Source: Bacteroidales bacterium M8 (GTDB lineage: Bacteria > Bacteroidota > Bacteroidia > Bacteroidales > Muribaculaceae). Taken from it: DNA of 64,000 nucleotides. The notes below the pieces were generated by a model, which was not told where the DNA came from, made no database searches, and saw nothing but the letters and a program-made list of their open reading frames with translations. The stretch covers positions 148,177-212,176 of the forward strand of contig LUJS01000042.1 of assembly GCA_001689495.1 (NCBI GenBank). The letters run 5' to 3'. The position numbers and the translations under genes are program-made. Shown here piece after piece: positions 1 to 7,176 of this stretch; position 1 is the first letter of the stretch, and every line of letters begins with the position of its first letter.

Positions 1-2
1 AG

Positions 3-521
3 GTGGTGCTCATCGACTCCGTGTCCAAGCGATATAACGAGTGCGGCATACGCATCGGCGCCCTCATCACCAAGCACCCCGAGCTCAAGAAGAACGTCAT
101 GAAGTTCTGTCAGGCCCGCCTCAGTCCCCCCCTGCTGGGCCAGATCGTGGCCGAGGCCTCGATCGACACCACGCCCGGATACATGCTCGAGACATACAAC
201 GAGTATGTCGAGCGCCGCAAGTTCCTCATAGACCAGATCAACAAGATACCCGGCTGCTACACCCCCATCCCCATGGGCGCGTTCTATACCGTGGTCAAGC
301 TCCCCGTCGACGACGCCGACCGCTTCTGCCAGTGGTGTCTCAGCGACTTCGAGCTCGACGGCGAGACCATCTTCATGGCACCCGCCTCGGGCTTCTATAC
401 CACGCCCGGCATGGGGCATGACGAGGTGCGCATGGCCTATGTGCTCAAGAAAGAAGACCTCGCCCGCGCCATGAAGGTCCTCGCCGCCGCCCTGCAGGCA
501 TATCCCGGACGCACCATCTGA
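3..521 (+). CDS. PLP-dependent aminotransferase, class I/II (5' end outside window)
   Basis: This is the C-terminal 172 residues of a fold-type I aminotransferase, probably of the aspartate/aromatic aminotransferase group, which moves an amino group between an amino acid and a 2-oxo acid using pyridoxal phosphate. The fragment opens with DSVSKRYNECGIRIG, the usual setting of the PLP-binding lysine (K9 of the visible part) followed by the arginine-containing GxRIG turn; the C-terminal small domain ends normally with a TGA at 519-521. Full-length relatives are about 400-430 residues, so more than half lies before the window. The apparent GTG at position 3 is only the first complete codon and not a real start. 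Substrate cannot be told from this part. Confidence 0.85.
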   Translation: MVLIDSVSKRYNECGIRIGALITKHPELKKNVMKFCQARLSPPLLGQIVAEASIDTTPGYMLETYNEYVERRKFLIDQINKIPGCYTPIPMGAFYTVVKLPVDDADRFCQWCLSDFELDGETIFMAPASGFYTTPGMGHDEVRMAYVLKKEDLARAMKVLAAALQAYPGRTI

Positions 522-550
522 TTCATCCCCCCTCCCTCTCGTCCGAGCCG

Positions 551-2185
551 ATGCAGATTATCGTCCGTATCATCCTCCTTGCACTGCTGCCCGTGGTCTG
601 TGTCTGTTGCGACAGGCCCGACCGCGGGCTGCTGCGCATCGAGCGGGCCATGAAGGCCGACCCATATCCCGCACGGGCGCTGGCCATGCTCGACTCGGTC
701 GACTCGGCCGGGTTCAGCGGCAGCCGCGCATCGGCGGTCCTGCACGGGCTGCTGCGCAGCGAGCTGTTGCTCAAAAACCGGCTGCCGCTCGCGACCGACT
801 CGATGCTCGAGGCCGCAGCCGAGTATTATGCCGCCCACAACGACCCCCTGCGTCATGCCGAGGCCCTGCACTACTCAGCCCTGTGGCACCTCAATCAGGC
901 CGACTATCCCGGAGCCATGCGCCGCTCGGCCGCCGCCCTCGACGTGGCCTCGGCCATCCCCGACACCCTCCTCATGGCCCGCTGCCACGAGGTGATGGCT
1001 GATATATATAATGGTACATATAATATAGAGAGCGAAATTCGCCACAGGCGCATGGCCAATATCCTATATGGCCGCACGCAGAGCAGGTTAAACCACCTGA
1101 TGTCCTATCTGCTGCTCGCCAATGCATTGAACTCGGGCGAATATGTCGACAAGGGAATAGCTTTGCTTGACAGTCTCGCACCTGTTTTCGAGAGGGAAAC
1201 GGGTTATTTGAAATATTTATATCTTGATTCCTATCCATATGCATTGACTAAAATCGGACACAATGCAAGACTCAAGGCATTAATGTCTGATAAAATTATC
1301 GGTCTGGATACGGTTTTGAATTTCAATGACGTGTATGCTATAAGTAGAATGTATATAGCAGAGAGGAAACTGGATAGTGCATATATTTGGAAAGACAAGC
1401 TTGCAAAGTTGGCCGGTTTTCCGTCTGATACAAGTCGAGTTCTTGGCGTGCAGGCATATTATTATTATACTATCGGTGATTATGAGGCAGCACTGAAGTA
1501 TTATAAGGAGCGTGACGTGTATGCAGAAAATGTTGTGGGTCGGGCACTTAATAGTGCCGTCGACTATGCGGCTGCAAGGCATTATAAGAATGTAGCGGTA
1601 GATACAGATGTAAAACTAAGAAAGCATATTATACTGGTGGTTATTTTGTGCGTGACCGTCATTGGTTGTATTTTCTTGTGGCTCTTAGACGTGCGCAGAC
1701 GCAAGCGTATGTTCATGAATCAGATGGACGAGATCGGACAGTCTCGCGATATTCTCGATGACACCAAAAGCCGTTTTTCGGATAATATACGCGAGCTTGT
1801 TGGAAAGTATCTTGCCGGAGTGATAAGGCTCTATGAGCTACAGTCCACCTTGCCGTCATCTTCACCCGAGGCCGAAAAGATTCATCGACGCATTGCCGCA
1901 GAACTCGAGAATCTTTCGTCCGAAGAGGTTCGCGACATAATAATACAGGCTGTAAATAATACCAATGGTGGAATTGTCGACAAACTTGACCGAGATTTTC
2001 CGAAACTTAAAGCCGAAGACCGTCTTGTTTTCGCACTCAAGGCATGCGATGTGCCAAGCCAGATTATAGGCCTTTTTCTCAATGTTCAGGTCTCCGGATA
2101 CTATAGCCGCCGCACCAGACTTATCAAAAAGATCGAAAACTCCTCGTCACCTGACAAAAAATCCTTCCTCGATCTCCTCTCCTGA
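551..2185 (+). CDS. Membrane-anchored TPR protein with HTH-like C-terminus (putative regulator)
   Basis: Predicted 544-residue envelope protein. It has a hydrophobic N-terminus with cysteines at 17, 19 and 20 (possible lipobox), helical TPR-like repeats at about 80-345, one membrane span at about 359-379 followed by basic residues (VRRRKR), a coiled-coil stretch, and a C-terminal block at about 485-528 (LKAEDRLVFALKACDVPSQI onward) that looks like a helix-turn-helix. This layout is common in Bacteroidetes TPR-TM-HTH regulators, thought to sense something in the periplasm and act on DNA; no ligand or target is visible. The first about 150 codons are GC-rich like the neighbours, while the rest is clearly AT-rich (switch near 1000). 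It starts 29 nt after the aminotransferase and ends at a strong terminator (2218-2252). Confidence 0.75.
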   Translation: MQIIVRIILLALLPVVCVCCDRPDRGLLRIERAMKADPYPARALAMLDSVDSAGFSGSRASAVLHGLLRSELLLKNRLPLATDSMLEAAAEYYAAHNDPLRHAEALHYSALWHLNQADYPGAMRRSAAALDVASAIPDTLLMARCHEVMADIYNGTYNIESEIRHRRMANILYGRTQSRLNHLMSYLLLANALNSGEYVDKGIALLDSLAPVFERETGYLKYLYLDSYPYALTKIGHNARLKALMSDKIIGLDTVLNFNDVYAISRMYIAERKLDSAYIWKDKLAKLAGFPSDTSRVLGVQAYYYYTIGDYEAALKYYKERDVYAENVVGRALNSAVDYAAARHYKNVAVDTDVKLRKHIILVVILCVTVIGCIFLWLLDVRRRKRMFMNQMDEIGQSRDILDDTKSRFSDNIRELVGKYLAGVIRLYELQSTLPSSSPEAEKIHRRIAAELENLSSEEVRDIIIQAVNNTNGGIVDKLDRDFPKLKAEDRLVFALKACDVPSQIIGLFLNVQVSGYYSRRTRLIKKIENSSSPDKKSFLDLLS

Positions 2186-2217
2186 CCCCAATACAACACA
2201 CTGTAGGCCCGATTTGC

Positions 2218-2252
2218 AAAGTGACGAATCAAATATAGATTCGTCACTTTTT
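2218..2252 (+). terminator. Intrinsic terminator after the TPR/HTH gene
   Basis: A perfect 13-bp stem (2218-2230 pairs with 2238-2250, loop AAATATA) runs directly into a T tract at 2248-2252. It lies 33 nt after the stop at 2185 and closes the first transcription unit. Confidence 0.9.
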
Positions 2253-2322
2253 ATTATCTTGATAAACAATGGATTGTGGATTTTATGATTTAGATGGTGA
2301 CGACTGATTTCGGGCTTGATAA

Positions 2323-2355
2323 TTTGGATTTATATACTTGTCGCACCTAACTTTG
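2323..2355 (+). promoter_or_regulatory. Bacteroidetes promoter (-33 TTTG, -7 TAACTTTG) of a small transcript
   Basis: TTTG at 2323-2326 and TAACTTTG at 2348-2355 are 21 nt apart, matching the TTTG-N19-21-TAnnTTTG consensus. Transcription would begin near 2362. No long gene follows; the downstream sequence holds a small hairpin (2366-2384), an A-rich stretch and a terminator-like hairpin. Confidence 0.65.
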
Positions 2356-2361
2356 CACACA

Positions 2362-2506
2362 GAGAGTCCGCACCCTCCTCGGACCAAAAAAACAAAAAAC
2401 TAAAATGAACATCCTCTATTCTCCCCAAGCCCGTAAACAGGCGAATGAAATACGTGTAAGAACGGTGGGGCGTGGCAGTGCATTGCGAGGTCGCGCCCCG
2501 CTTTTT
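2362..2506 (+). ncRNA. Possible small RNA between a promoter and a terminator-like hairpin
   Basis: The interval is bounded by a consensus promoter and by a 6-bp GC stem (2467-2472 with 2494-2499) followed within two bases by TTTTT at 2502-2506. A 5-bp hairpin (GTCCG 2366-2370 with CGGAC 2380-2384) sits near the 5' end. An ATG at 2405 after an A-rich run opens a 65-codon frame, but that frame crosses both the terminator and the next promoter, so a noncoding transcript of about 145 nt is the simpler reading. No RNA family is recognised. Confidence 0.35.
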
Positions 2507-2541
2507 CAGCGCAAGTTTTCTGCACATGACAGGGCGTTGGA

Positions 2542-2573
2542 TTTGCAGATATGTATTTTTTGTATTATATTTG
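2542..2573 (+). promoter_or_regulatory. Bacteroidetes promoter of the small membrane peptide gene
   Basis: TTTG at 2542-2545 and TATATTTG at 2566-2573 with a 20-nt spacer fit the consensus exactly. The expected start of transcription is near 2580, giving a leader of about 24 nt that is A-rich just before the ATG at 2604. Confidence 0.8.
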
Positions 2574-2603
2574 CAGTATGGATAGTAACTAAAAAACAAT
2601 GAT

Positions 2604-2726
2604 ATGACAATACTCGAAATCATCACACAGGCTATGATACCGGTCTTCTTCGGGTTGATAGGATCCCATATCGGCGAGGCCCTGCTTGACAAGATTGTCG
2701 GTATGTGGCGTGGCGCATCAAAATAA
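2604..2726 (+). CDS. Small single-span membrane peptide, Fst/Ldr toxin-like
   Basis: A 40-residue ORF, MTILEIITQAM onward, placed immediately behind a consensus promoter and an A-rich leader. It has one hydrophobic span at about 5-28 and a short basic tail (MWRGASK). The pattern IPVFFGLIG, a proline early in the span followed four residues later by glycine, resembles the core of Fst/Ldr type I toxins (APIFVGL in Fst, as known for that family). Length and charge also fit. No antitoxin RNA was identified, so toxicity is inference; it could be an unrelated membrane micropeptide. Confidence 0.5.
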   Translation: MTILEIITQAMIPVFFGLIGSHIGEALLDKIVGMWRGASK

Positions 2727-2783
2727 TGAGCCGTTTGCGGCTGAAGGTAAATTTTATTACGTTGACTTAGAATCTTCATAATT

Positions 2784-2921
2784 ATGTTTTCGACACTCAT
2801 TGACGAGATGTTCACGAAAAGTCTCATCTTTTTGGCCATCGGATTTGTATCCGGCATTTTGTTCAGGGCATTGGCTCTGTTGACAAGGTACGTGTATAAC
2901 CGTAGGTCCGACAAAAACTGA
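2784..2921 (+). CDS. Second small single-span membrane peptide
   Basis: A 45-residue ORF, MFSTLIDEMF onward, with a hydrophobic span at about 13-35 and a strongly basic tail (RYVYNRRSDKN), so a C-in orientation is likely. It begins 57 nt after the 40-residue peptide gene on the same strand, with a small hairpin (AGCCG TTTG CGGCT, about 2729-2742) between them. Only a weak -7-like TAAATTTT is seen upstream, so it may be read through from the 2542-2573 promoter. Two hairpins, the second followed by a T6 run (to about 2983), follow it. It shares size and topology, but not clear sequence, with the first peptide. Confidence 0.45.
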   Translation: MFSTLIDEMFTKSLIFLAIGFVSGILFRALALLTRYVYNRRSDKN

Positions 2922-2967
2922 TGTCCTCCCTCCGGCGATGCCGGTAGGCTCCGTGGCTCATTCGGGG

Positions 2968-2983
2968 CTGCGTCCCGTTTTTT
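2968..2983 (+). terminator. Small hairpin with T run before parE
   Basis: A short CGGG/CCCG stem is followed by a T6 run just upstream of the parE promoter, preceded by a CCGGC-GAT-GCCGG hairpin. It would end transcription of the small-peptide unit. Confidence 0.4.
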
Positions 2984-3017
2984 GAGCTTTTGGGGCGGGG
3001 GTTAGCGGATTTTTTTG

Positions 3018-3025
3018 TAACTTTG
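3018..3025 (+). promoter_or_regulatory. -7 element of the parE promoter
   Basis: TAACTTTG preceded directly by a T7 run. The nearest TTTG (2989-2992) is 25 nt away, longer than usual, so the -33 box is uncertain. The leader to the ATG at 3050 would be about 18 nt. Confidence 0.55.
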
Positions 3026-3049
3026 TGCAACAAAGAGAATTTGACCGCC

Positions 3050-5020
3050 ATGACAGACCCCCGACTCGACGATTTAAACAACATACCGACCCCCGAACCC
3101 GATGCCACCGTCTTGTATGACGAGGATGCGATAACCACCCTCGACTGGAAGGAGCACATACGCCGTCGCCCCGGCATGTATATCGGCAACGTGGACGACG
3201 GGTCGAAGTTTGACGACGGCATCTATGTCCTCGTCAAGGAGGTCATGGACAACGCCATAGACGAGTTTGTCATGGGCTATGGCAAGCTCATAACCATCGA
3301 CGTGACCGACGAGGCGGTGCAGATACGCGATCTGGGACGCGGCATACCGCTGGGCAAGCTGGTCGAGGCTTCGTCGCGCATGAACACCGGCGGCAAGTAT
3401 GACTCGAGGGCCTTCAAGAAGTCGGTGGGCCTGAATGGCGTGGGCATCAAGGCTGTCAACGCCCTGTCGACCGAATTTTACATACGTTCGGTGCGCGAGG
3501 GGCAGGCCAAGTGGGCGCGCTATTCGTGCGGCGAGCTGCTCGAGGAGTCGGAGATCGAGGAGACCGACGAGCCCAACGGCACGCTGGTGCGATTCACCCC
3601 CGACAACACGATATTCAAGGGCTACAGATTCCGTCTGGAGTTCATCGTGCCGATGGTCAAGAACTATACGTATCTCAACACCGGTCTGGCCATAATGCTC
3701 AACGGCAAGAGATATGTCTCGCGCAACGGCCTGCTGGACCTGCTGCGCGACAACATGACCACCGAGCCGCTCTATCAGCCCATACACCTCGTGGGCGACG
3801 ACATCGAGCTGGCCATAACCCACGCCAACCAGAGGGGCGAGGAATACTACTCGTTTGTCAACGGCGCCAACACCATACACGGCGGCACGCATCTGGCGGC
3901 ATTCAAGGAGGCCGTGTCGAGGACCCTCAAGGAGTATTTCAAGAAGGATTTCGACCCCTCGGACATCCGCGGGGGCATGATAGCCGCCATATCGGTCAAG
4001 GTCGAGGAGCCGGTGTTCGACTCGCAGGCCAAGACCCGACTGACCAGCCGCGACATGGGCCCCGAGGGGCTCACCGTGGCCAAGTTCGTGGGCGACTTCA
4101 TCAAGACCGAGCTCGACAACTATCTGCACCGCAACACCGACATTGCCGACGTGATACTGAAGAAGGTGCAGGAGAACGAGCGCGACCGCAAGGCCATGGC
4201 CGGCGTGACCAAGCTGGCACGCGAGAAGGCCAAGAAGGTTAATCTGCACAACAAGAAGCTGCTCGACTGCCGCGTGCACCTCAACGACGCCAAGGGCGAC
4301 GAGGAGAAGAAGCGCGCCTCGTCGATATTCATCACCGAGGGCGACTCGGCAGCCGGGTCCATCACCAAGATACGCAACGTCGAGACACAGGCCGTGTTCT
4401 CGCTGCGAGGCAAGCCAAAGAACTCGTATGGCGTGCCCGCCAAGATACTCTACGAGAACGACGAGTTCAACCTGCTGCAGGCCGCCCTCAACATCGAGGA
4501 GGGGATAGACGGCCTGAGATACAACAACGTCATCATAGCCACCGATGCCGACGTCGACGGCATGCACATACGCCTGCTGCTGCTGACGTTCTTCCTGCAG
4601 TTCTTCCCCGAGATGGTCAAGCGCGGCCATGTCTACGTGCTGCAGACACCCCTGTTCCGCGTGCGCAACGCCAAGACCGCCCGCAAGGGGGCGAGGGCCA
4701 AGAGCTCGGACAACGCCGAGACATATTATTGCTATACGGACGAGGAGCGCATCGAGGCCATCAGGAAGCTGGGCGACAATGCCGAGATAACCCGATTCAA
4801 GGGTCTCGGCGAGATCTCGCCCGACGAGTTCCGCGGATTCATCGGCCCCGACATGAGGGTAGACCGCGTGAGCCTGCGCAAGGAGGACTCGGTCGACGAG
4901 CTGCTTGAATTCTACATGGGCAAGAACACAATGGAACGCCAGACGTTCATCATAAACAACCTCGTGGTCGAGGACGACTCGCATCTCGACTCAGACATAC
5001 CGCTCGAATCCGAAGACTGA
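3050..5020 (+). CDS. parE: DNA topoisomerase IV subunit B
   Basis: ATPase and TOPRIM subunit of topoisomerase IV, which with ParC decatenates daughter chromosomes. The 656-residue protein has the GHKL ATP site (EVMDNAIDEF with N68; GLNGVGIKAVNALS), a transducer domain, and a TOPRIM domain with EGDSA (E430) and the metal-binding DADVD at 499-503. QAVFSLRGKPKNS is typical of Bacteroidetes ParE and differs from the LPGKL form of GyrB. The ATG at 3050 is chosen over an in-frame TTG at 2990 because that one lies before the -7 promoter element. Its stop overlaps the coaD start by one base (TGATG), so the genes are coupled. Confidence 0.95.
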   Translation: MTDPRLDDLNNIPTPEPDATVLYDEDAITTLDWKEHIRRRPGMYIGNVDDGSKFDDGIYVLVKEVMDNAIDEFVMGYGKLITIDVTDEAVQIRDLGRGIPLGKLVEASSRMNTGGKYDSRAFKKSVGLNGVGIKAVNALSTEFYIRSVREGQAKWARYSCGELLEESEIEETDEPNGTLVRFTPDNTIFKGYRFRLEFIVPMVKNYTYLNTGLAIMLNGKRYVSRNGLLDLLRDNMTTEPLYQPIHLVGDDIELAITHANQRGEEYYSFVNGANTIHGGTHLAAFKEAVSRTLKEYFKKDFDPSDIRGGMIAAISVKVEEPVFDSQAKTRLTSRDMGPEGLTVAKFVGDFIKTELDNYLHRNTDIADVILKKVQENERDRKAMAGVTKLAREKAKKVNLHNKKLLDCRVHLNDAKGDEEKKRASSIFITEGDSAAGSITKIRNVETQAVFSLRGKPKNSYGVPAKILYENDEFNLLQAALNIEEGIDGLRYNNVIIATDADVDGMHIRLLLLTFFLQFFPEMVKRGHVYVLQTPLFRVRNAKTARKGARAKSSDNAETYYCYTDEERIEAIRKLGDNAEITRFKGLGEISPDEFRGFIGPDMRVDRVSLRKEDSVDELLEFYMGKNTMERQTFIINNLVVEDDSHLDSDIPLESED

Positions 5021-5472
5021 TGGCCCAGCAACTCCCCGTGATACTCTTCCCAGGGTCGTTCGACCCCTTTACCATCGGGCATAAATCGCTCGTAGACCGC
5101 GCGCTGCCCCTGTGTGGACGCCTCATCATCGCCATCGGGCACAATGCCTCCAAGCCCGGGGCCGAGAGCGTCGAAGACCGCATCGAGGCCATCAGGCGCA
5201 TCTATCGCCACGAGCCCCGCGTCGAGGTCACGGCCTATACGGGCCTCACCGTCGACGCCTGTCGCGAGCTCGGCGCTACATGGATGCTGAGGGGGGTGCG
5301 CACGGTGGCCGACTTCGAGTACGAGCGCAATCTGGCCGACATCAACCGCGACCTCTCGGGCATAGACACCCTGATACTCTTCACCCTGCCCGGCATGGCG
5401 TCGGTGTCGTCGTCGATGGTCAGGGAGCTCGCCTCGCACGGCCACGACGTCTCGCGCTTCATTCCATCCTGA
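5020..5472 (+). CDS. coaD: Phosphopantetheine adenylyltransferase
   Basis: Cytoplasmic enzyme of coenzyme A synthesis; transfers AMP from ATP to 4'-phosphopantetheine to give dephospho-CoA. At 150 residues it has normal family length. Visible signatures are the nucleotidyltransferase motif GSFDPFTIGH near the N-terminus, RGVRTVADFEYE in the middle and the C-terminal VSSSMVRELASHG, which replaces the canonical ISSSxVR. It overlaps parE by one base and is followed 25 nt later by the S41 protease, so it is the middle gene of a three-gene unit. Confidence 0.95.
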   Translation: MAQQLPVILFPGSFDPFTIGHKSLVDRALPLCGRLIIAIGHNASKPGAESVEDRIEAIRRIYRHEPRVEVTAYTGLTVDACRELGATWMLRGVRTVADFEYERNLADINRDLSGIDTLILFTLPGMASVSSSMVRELASHGHDVSRFIPS

Positions 5473-5497
5473 CAACAACACACATCACCGTATATAA

Positions 5498-7084
5498 ATG
5501 AAAAAACTCACGACACTCATCCTGCTGGCCCTCGCGGTGGCGGGACTGTCGGCGCAGATCAAGTTCGACCCTGCGCGCAAGGTGGCATACGCCGCCCAGA
5601 TTGTAGAGAATTTCTATGTCGACGAGATAGACACCACCCGCGTGGTCGAGGAGGCCATCAAGGGGATGCTCAAGACACTCGACCCGCACTCGGTCTATAG
5701 CAACGCCGAAGAGACCCGCGACCTCAACGAGCCGCTCGAGGGCAACTTCTCGGGCATCGGCATACGATTCCAGATGGACCGCGACACCCTCTATGTCATC
5801 GAGGCCATAGTCGGCGGCCCCTCCGAGCGCGTGGGCATACGCCCCGGCGACAGGATACTCGAGTGCAACGACACCGTCATTGCCGGCGTCAAGATGAAGA
5901 ACTCGCAGATACTCAAGGTGCTGCGCGGTCCCAAGGGTACCGAGGCGCGCCTCAGGGTCAAGCGCAAGGGCGAGCCCGAGGTGATGGACTTCAATGTGGT
6001 GCGCGAGGACATACCCATCAACAGCCTCGACGCCGCCTACATGGTCAACGACTCGGTGGGATTCATCTCGCTGAGCCGCTTTGGCGCCACCACGGCCGAC
6101 GAGGTGCGCGACGCCATGTCAGACCTGCGCCGCAAGGGCATGCGCCATCTGGTCATAGACCTCTCAGACAACGGCGGCGGCTATCTGCGCTCGGCCACCG
6201 ACATCGCCGAGTTCTTTCTCGACAACGGCGACCTCGTGGTCTATACCGAGTCGCCCAAGAACGGCCGCGCCGAGTATGTGGCCGGCAAGGACGGCATCTT
6301 TACCGACGGCCGCATCGTGGTGATGATAAACCAGCATTCGGCCTCGGCCAGCGAGATACTCTCGGGCGCCATTCAGGACAACGACCGCGGCGTCGTCGTG
6401 GGTCGCCGCTCGTTTGGCAAGGGGCTGGTGCAGAGACCCTTCCCGTTTCCCGACGGGTCTATGATACGCCTCACCGTCTCGCGATACTACACCCCCGCGG
6501 GCCGATGCATACAGAAACCCTATACCGACGGCGACGACTCTGACTATCAGCGCGACATGCTGCACCGCTATGAGTCGGGCGAGTTTACAAGCGCCGACTC
6601 CATCCACTTTGCCGACTCGCTGCGCTGCACCACGCTGCGTCTGGGGCGCACCGTCTATGGCGGCGGCGGCATCATGCCCGACATCTTCGTGCCCATAGAC
6701 ACCACCATGTACTCGGTCTACTATCGCGACCTCGTGGCCCGCGGCGTGCTCAACAGATATAGCATGAACTATGTCGACGAGAACCGCAAGAGCCTCAATG
6801 CCGAATATCGCGACGAGGACACATTCGTGAGCCGTTTCGAGGTGACGCCCGCCATGCTCGACTCGCTGCGCTCCATGGCCGTGGCAGACAGCATCGCGTT
6901 CGACTCGATACAGTACCGGCGCTCGCTCCCCCTGATCGAGCGCACCGTCAAGGGGCTCTTAGGCCGCGACCTCTTCAGCCAAGCCACCTACTATCGCGTC
7001 GCCAACCCCCTCAACCCCATCTACACCCGCGCCATCCAAGTCGCCACCGACCCCGAGGAATACCGCAAATACCTCCCCCGGTGA
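5498..7084 (+). CDS. S41 family C-terminal processing peptidase
   Basis: Exported serine protease of the CtpA/Prc family, 528 residues. It has a signal peptide (MKKLTTLILLALAVAGLSAQ), a PDZ domain at about 75-165 (GIGIRF, GPSERVGIRPGDRI) that recognises C-termini of substrates, and the S41 catalytic core: SASASE with the likely nucleophile S283 and the general base K308 in RSFGKGLVQ, 25 residues apart as in known family members. The C-terminal 120 residues are an extension common in Bacteroidetes. It probably trims or degrades periplasmic proteins. It follows coaD closely and ends at a bidirectional terminator. Confidence 0.92.
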   Translation: MKKLTTLILLALAVAGLSAQIKFDPARKVAYAAQIVENFYVDEIDTTRVVEEAIKGMLKTLDPHSVYSNAEETRDLNEPLEGNFSGIGIRFQMDRDTLYVIEAIVGGPSERVGIRPGDRILECNDTVIAGVKMKNSQILKVLRGPKGTEARLRVKRKGEPEVMDFNVVREDIPINSLDAAYMVNDSVGFISLSRFGATTADEVRDAMSDLRRKGMRHLVIDLSDNGGGYLRSATDIAEFFLDNGDLVVYTESPKNGRAEYVAGKDGIFTDGRIVVMINQHSASASEILSGAIQDNDRGVVVGRRSFGKGLVQRPFPFPDGSMIRLTVSRYYTPAGRCIQKPYTDGDDSDYQRDMLHRYESGEFTSADSIHFADSLRCTTLRLGRTVYGGGGIMPDIFVPIDTTMYSVYYRDLVARGVLNRYSMNYVDENRKSLNAEYRDEDTFVSRFEVTPAMLDSLRSMAVADSIAFDSIQYRRSLPLIERTVKGLLGRDLFSQATYYRVANPLNPIYTRAIQVATDPEEYRKYLPR

Positions 7085-7120
7085 CAGGACCGGGAGCGGT
7101 GCTCCCTGAACGGCATCATA

Positions 7121-7157
7121 CACAAAAAGAGAGCCCGGCGGGCTCTCTTTTTTGTGT
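7121..7157 (+). terminator. Bidirectional terminator between ctpA-like gene and dcp
   Basis: Inverted repeat AGAGAGCCC-GGC-GGGCTCTCT flanked by an A run at about 7123 and a T6 run ending near 7153. It serves the plus-strand protease gene and the converging dcp gene. Confidence 0.85.
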
Positions 7158-7176
7158 CGTGGCTGACCTGTGGTGA

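Noticed and set aside
2405..2602. 65-codon frame with an A-rich leader
   Set aside because: It crosses a terminator-like hairpin (2467-2506) and the whole next promoter (2542-2573); a noncoding transcript explains the region better.
2330..2914. 194-codon open frame on the minus strand over the small-peptide strip
   Set aside because: No promoter or A-rich leader on that strand, and the plus strand carries consensus promoters and hairpins in the same place.
3074..4984. 636-codon open frame antisense to parE
   Set aside because: Shadow of parE caused by GC-rich codon bias; no start context, no recognisable domain, and parE is certain.
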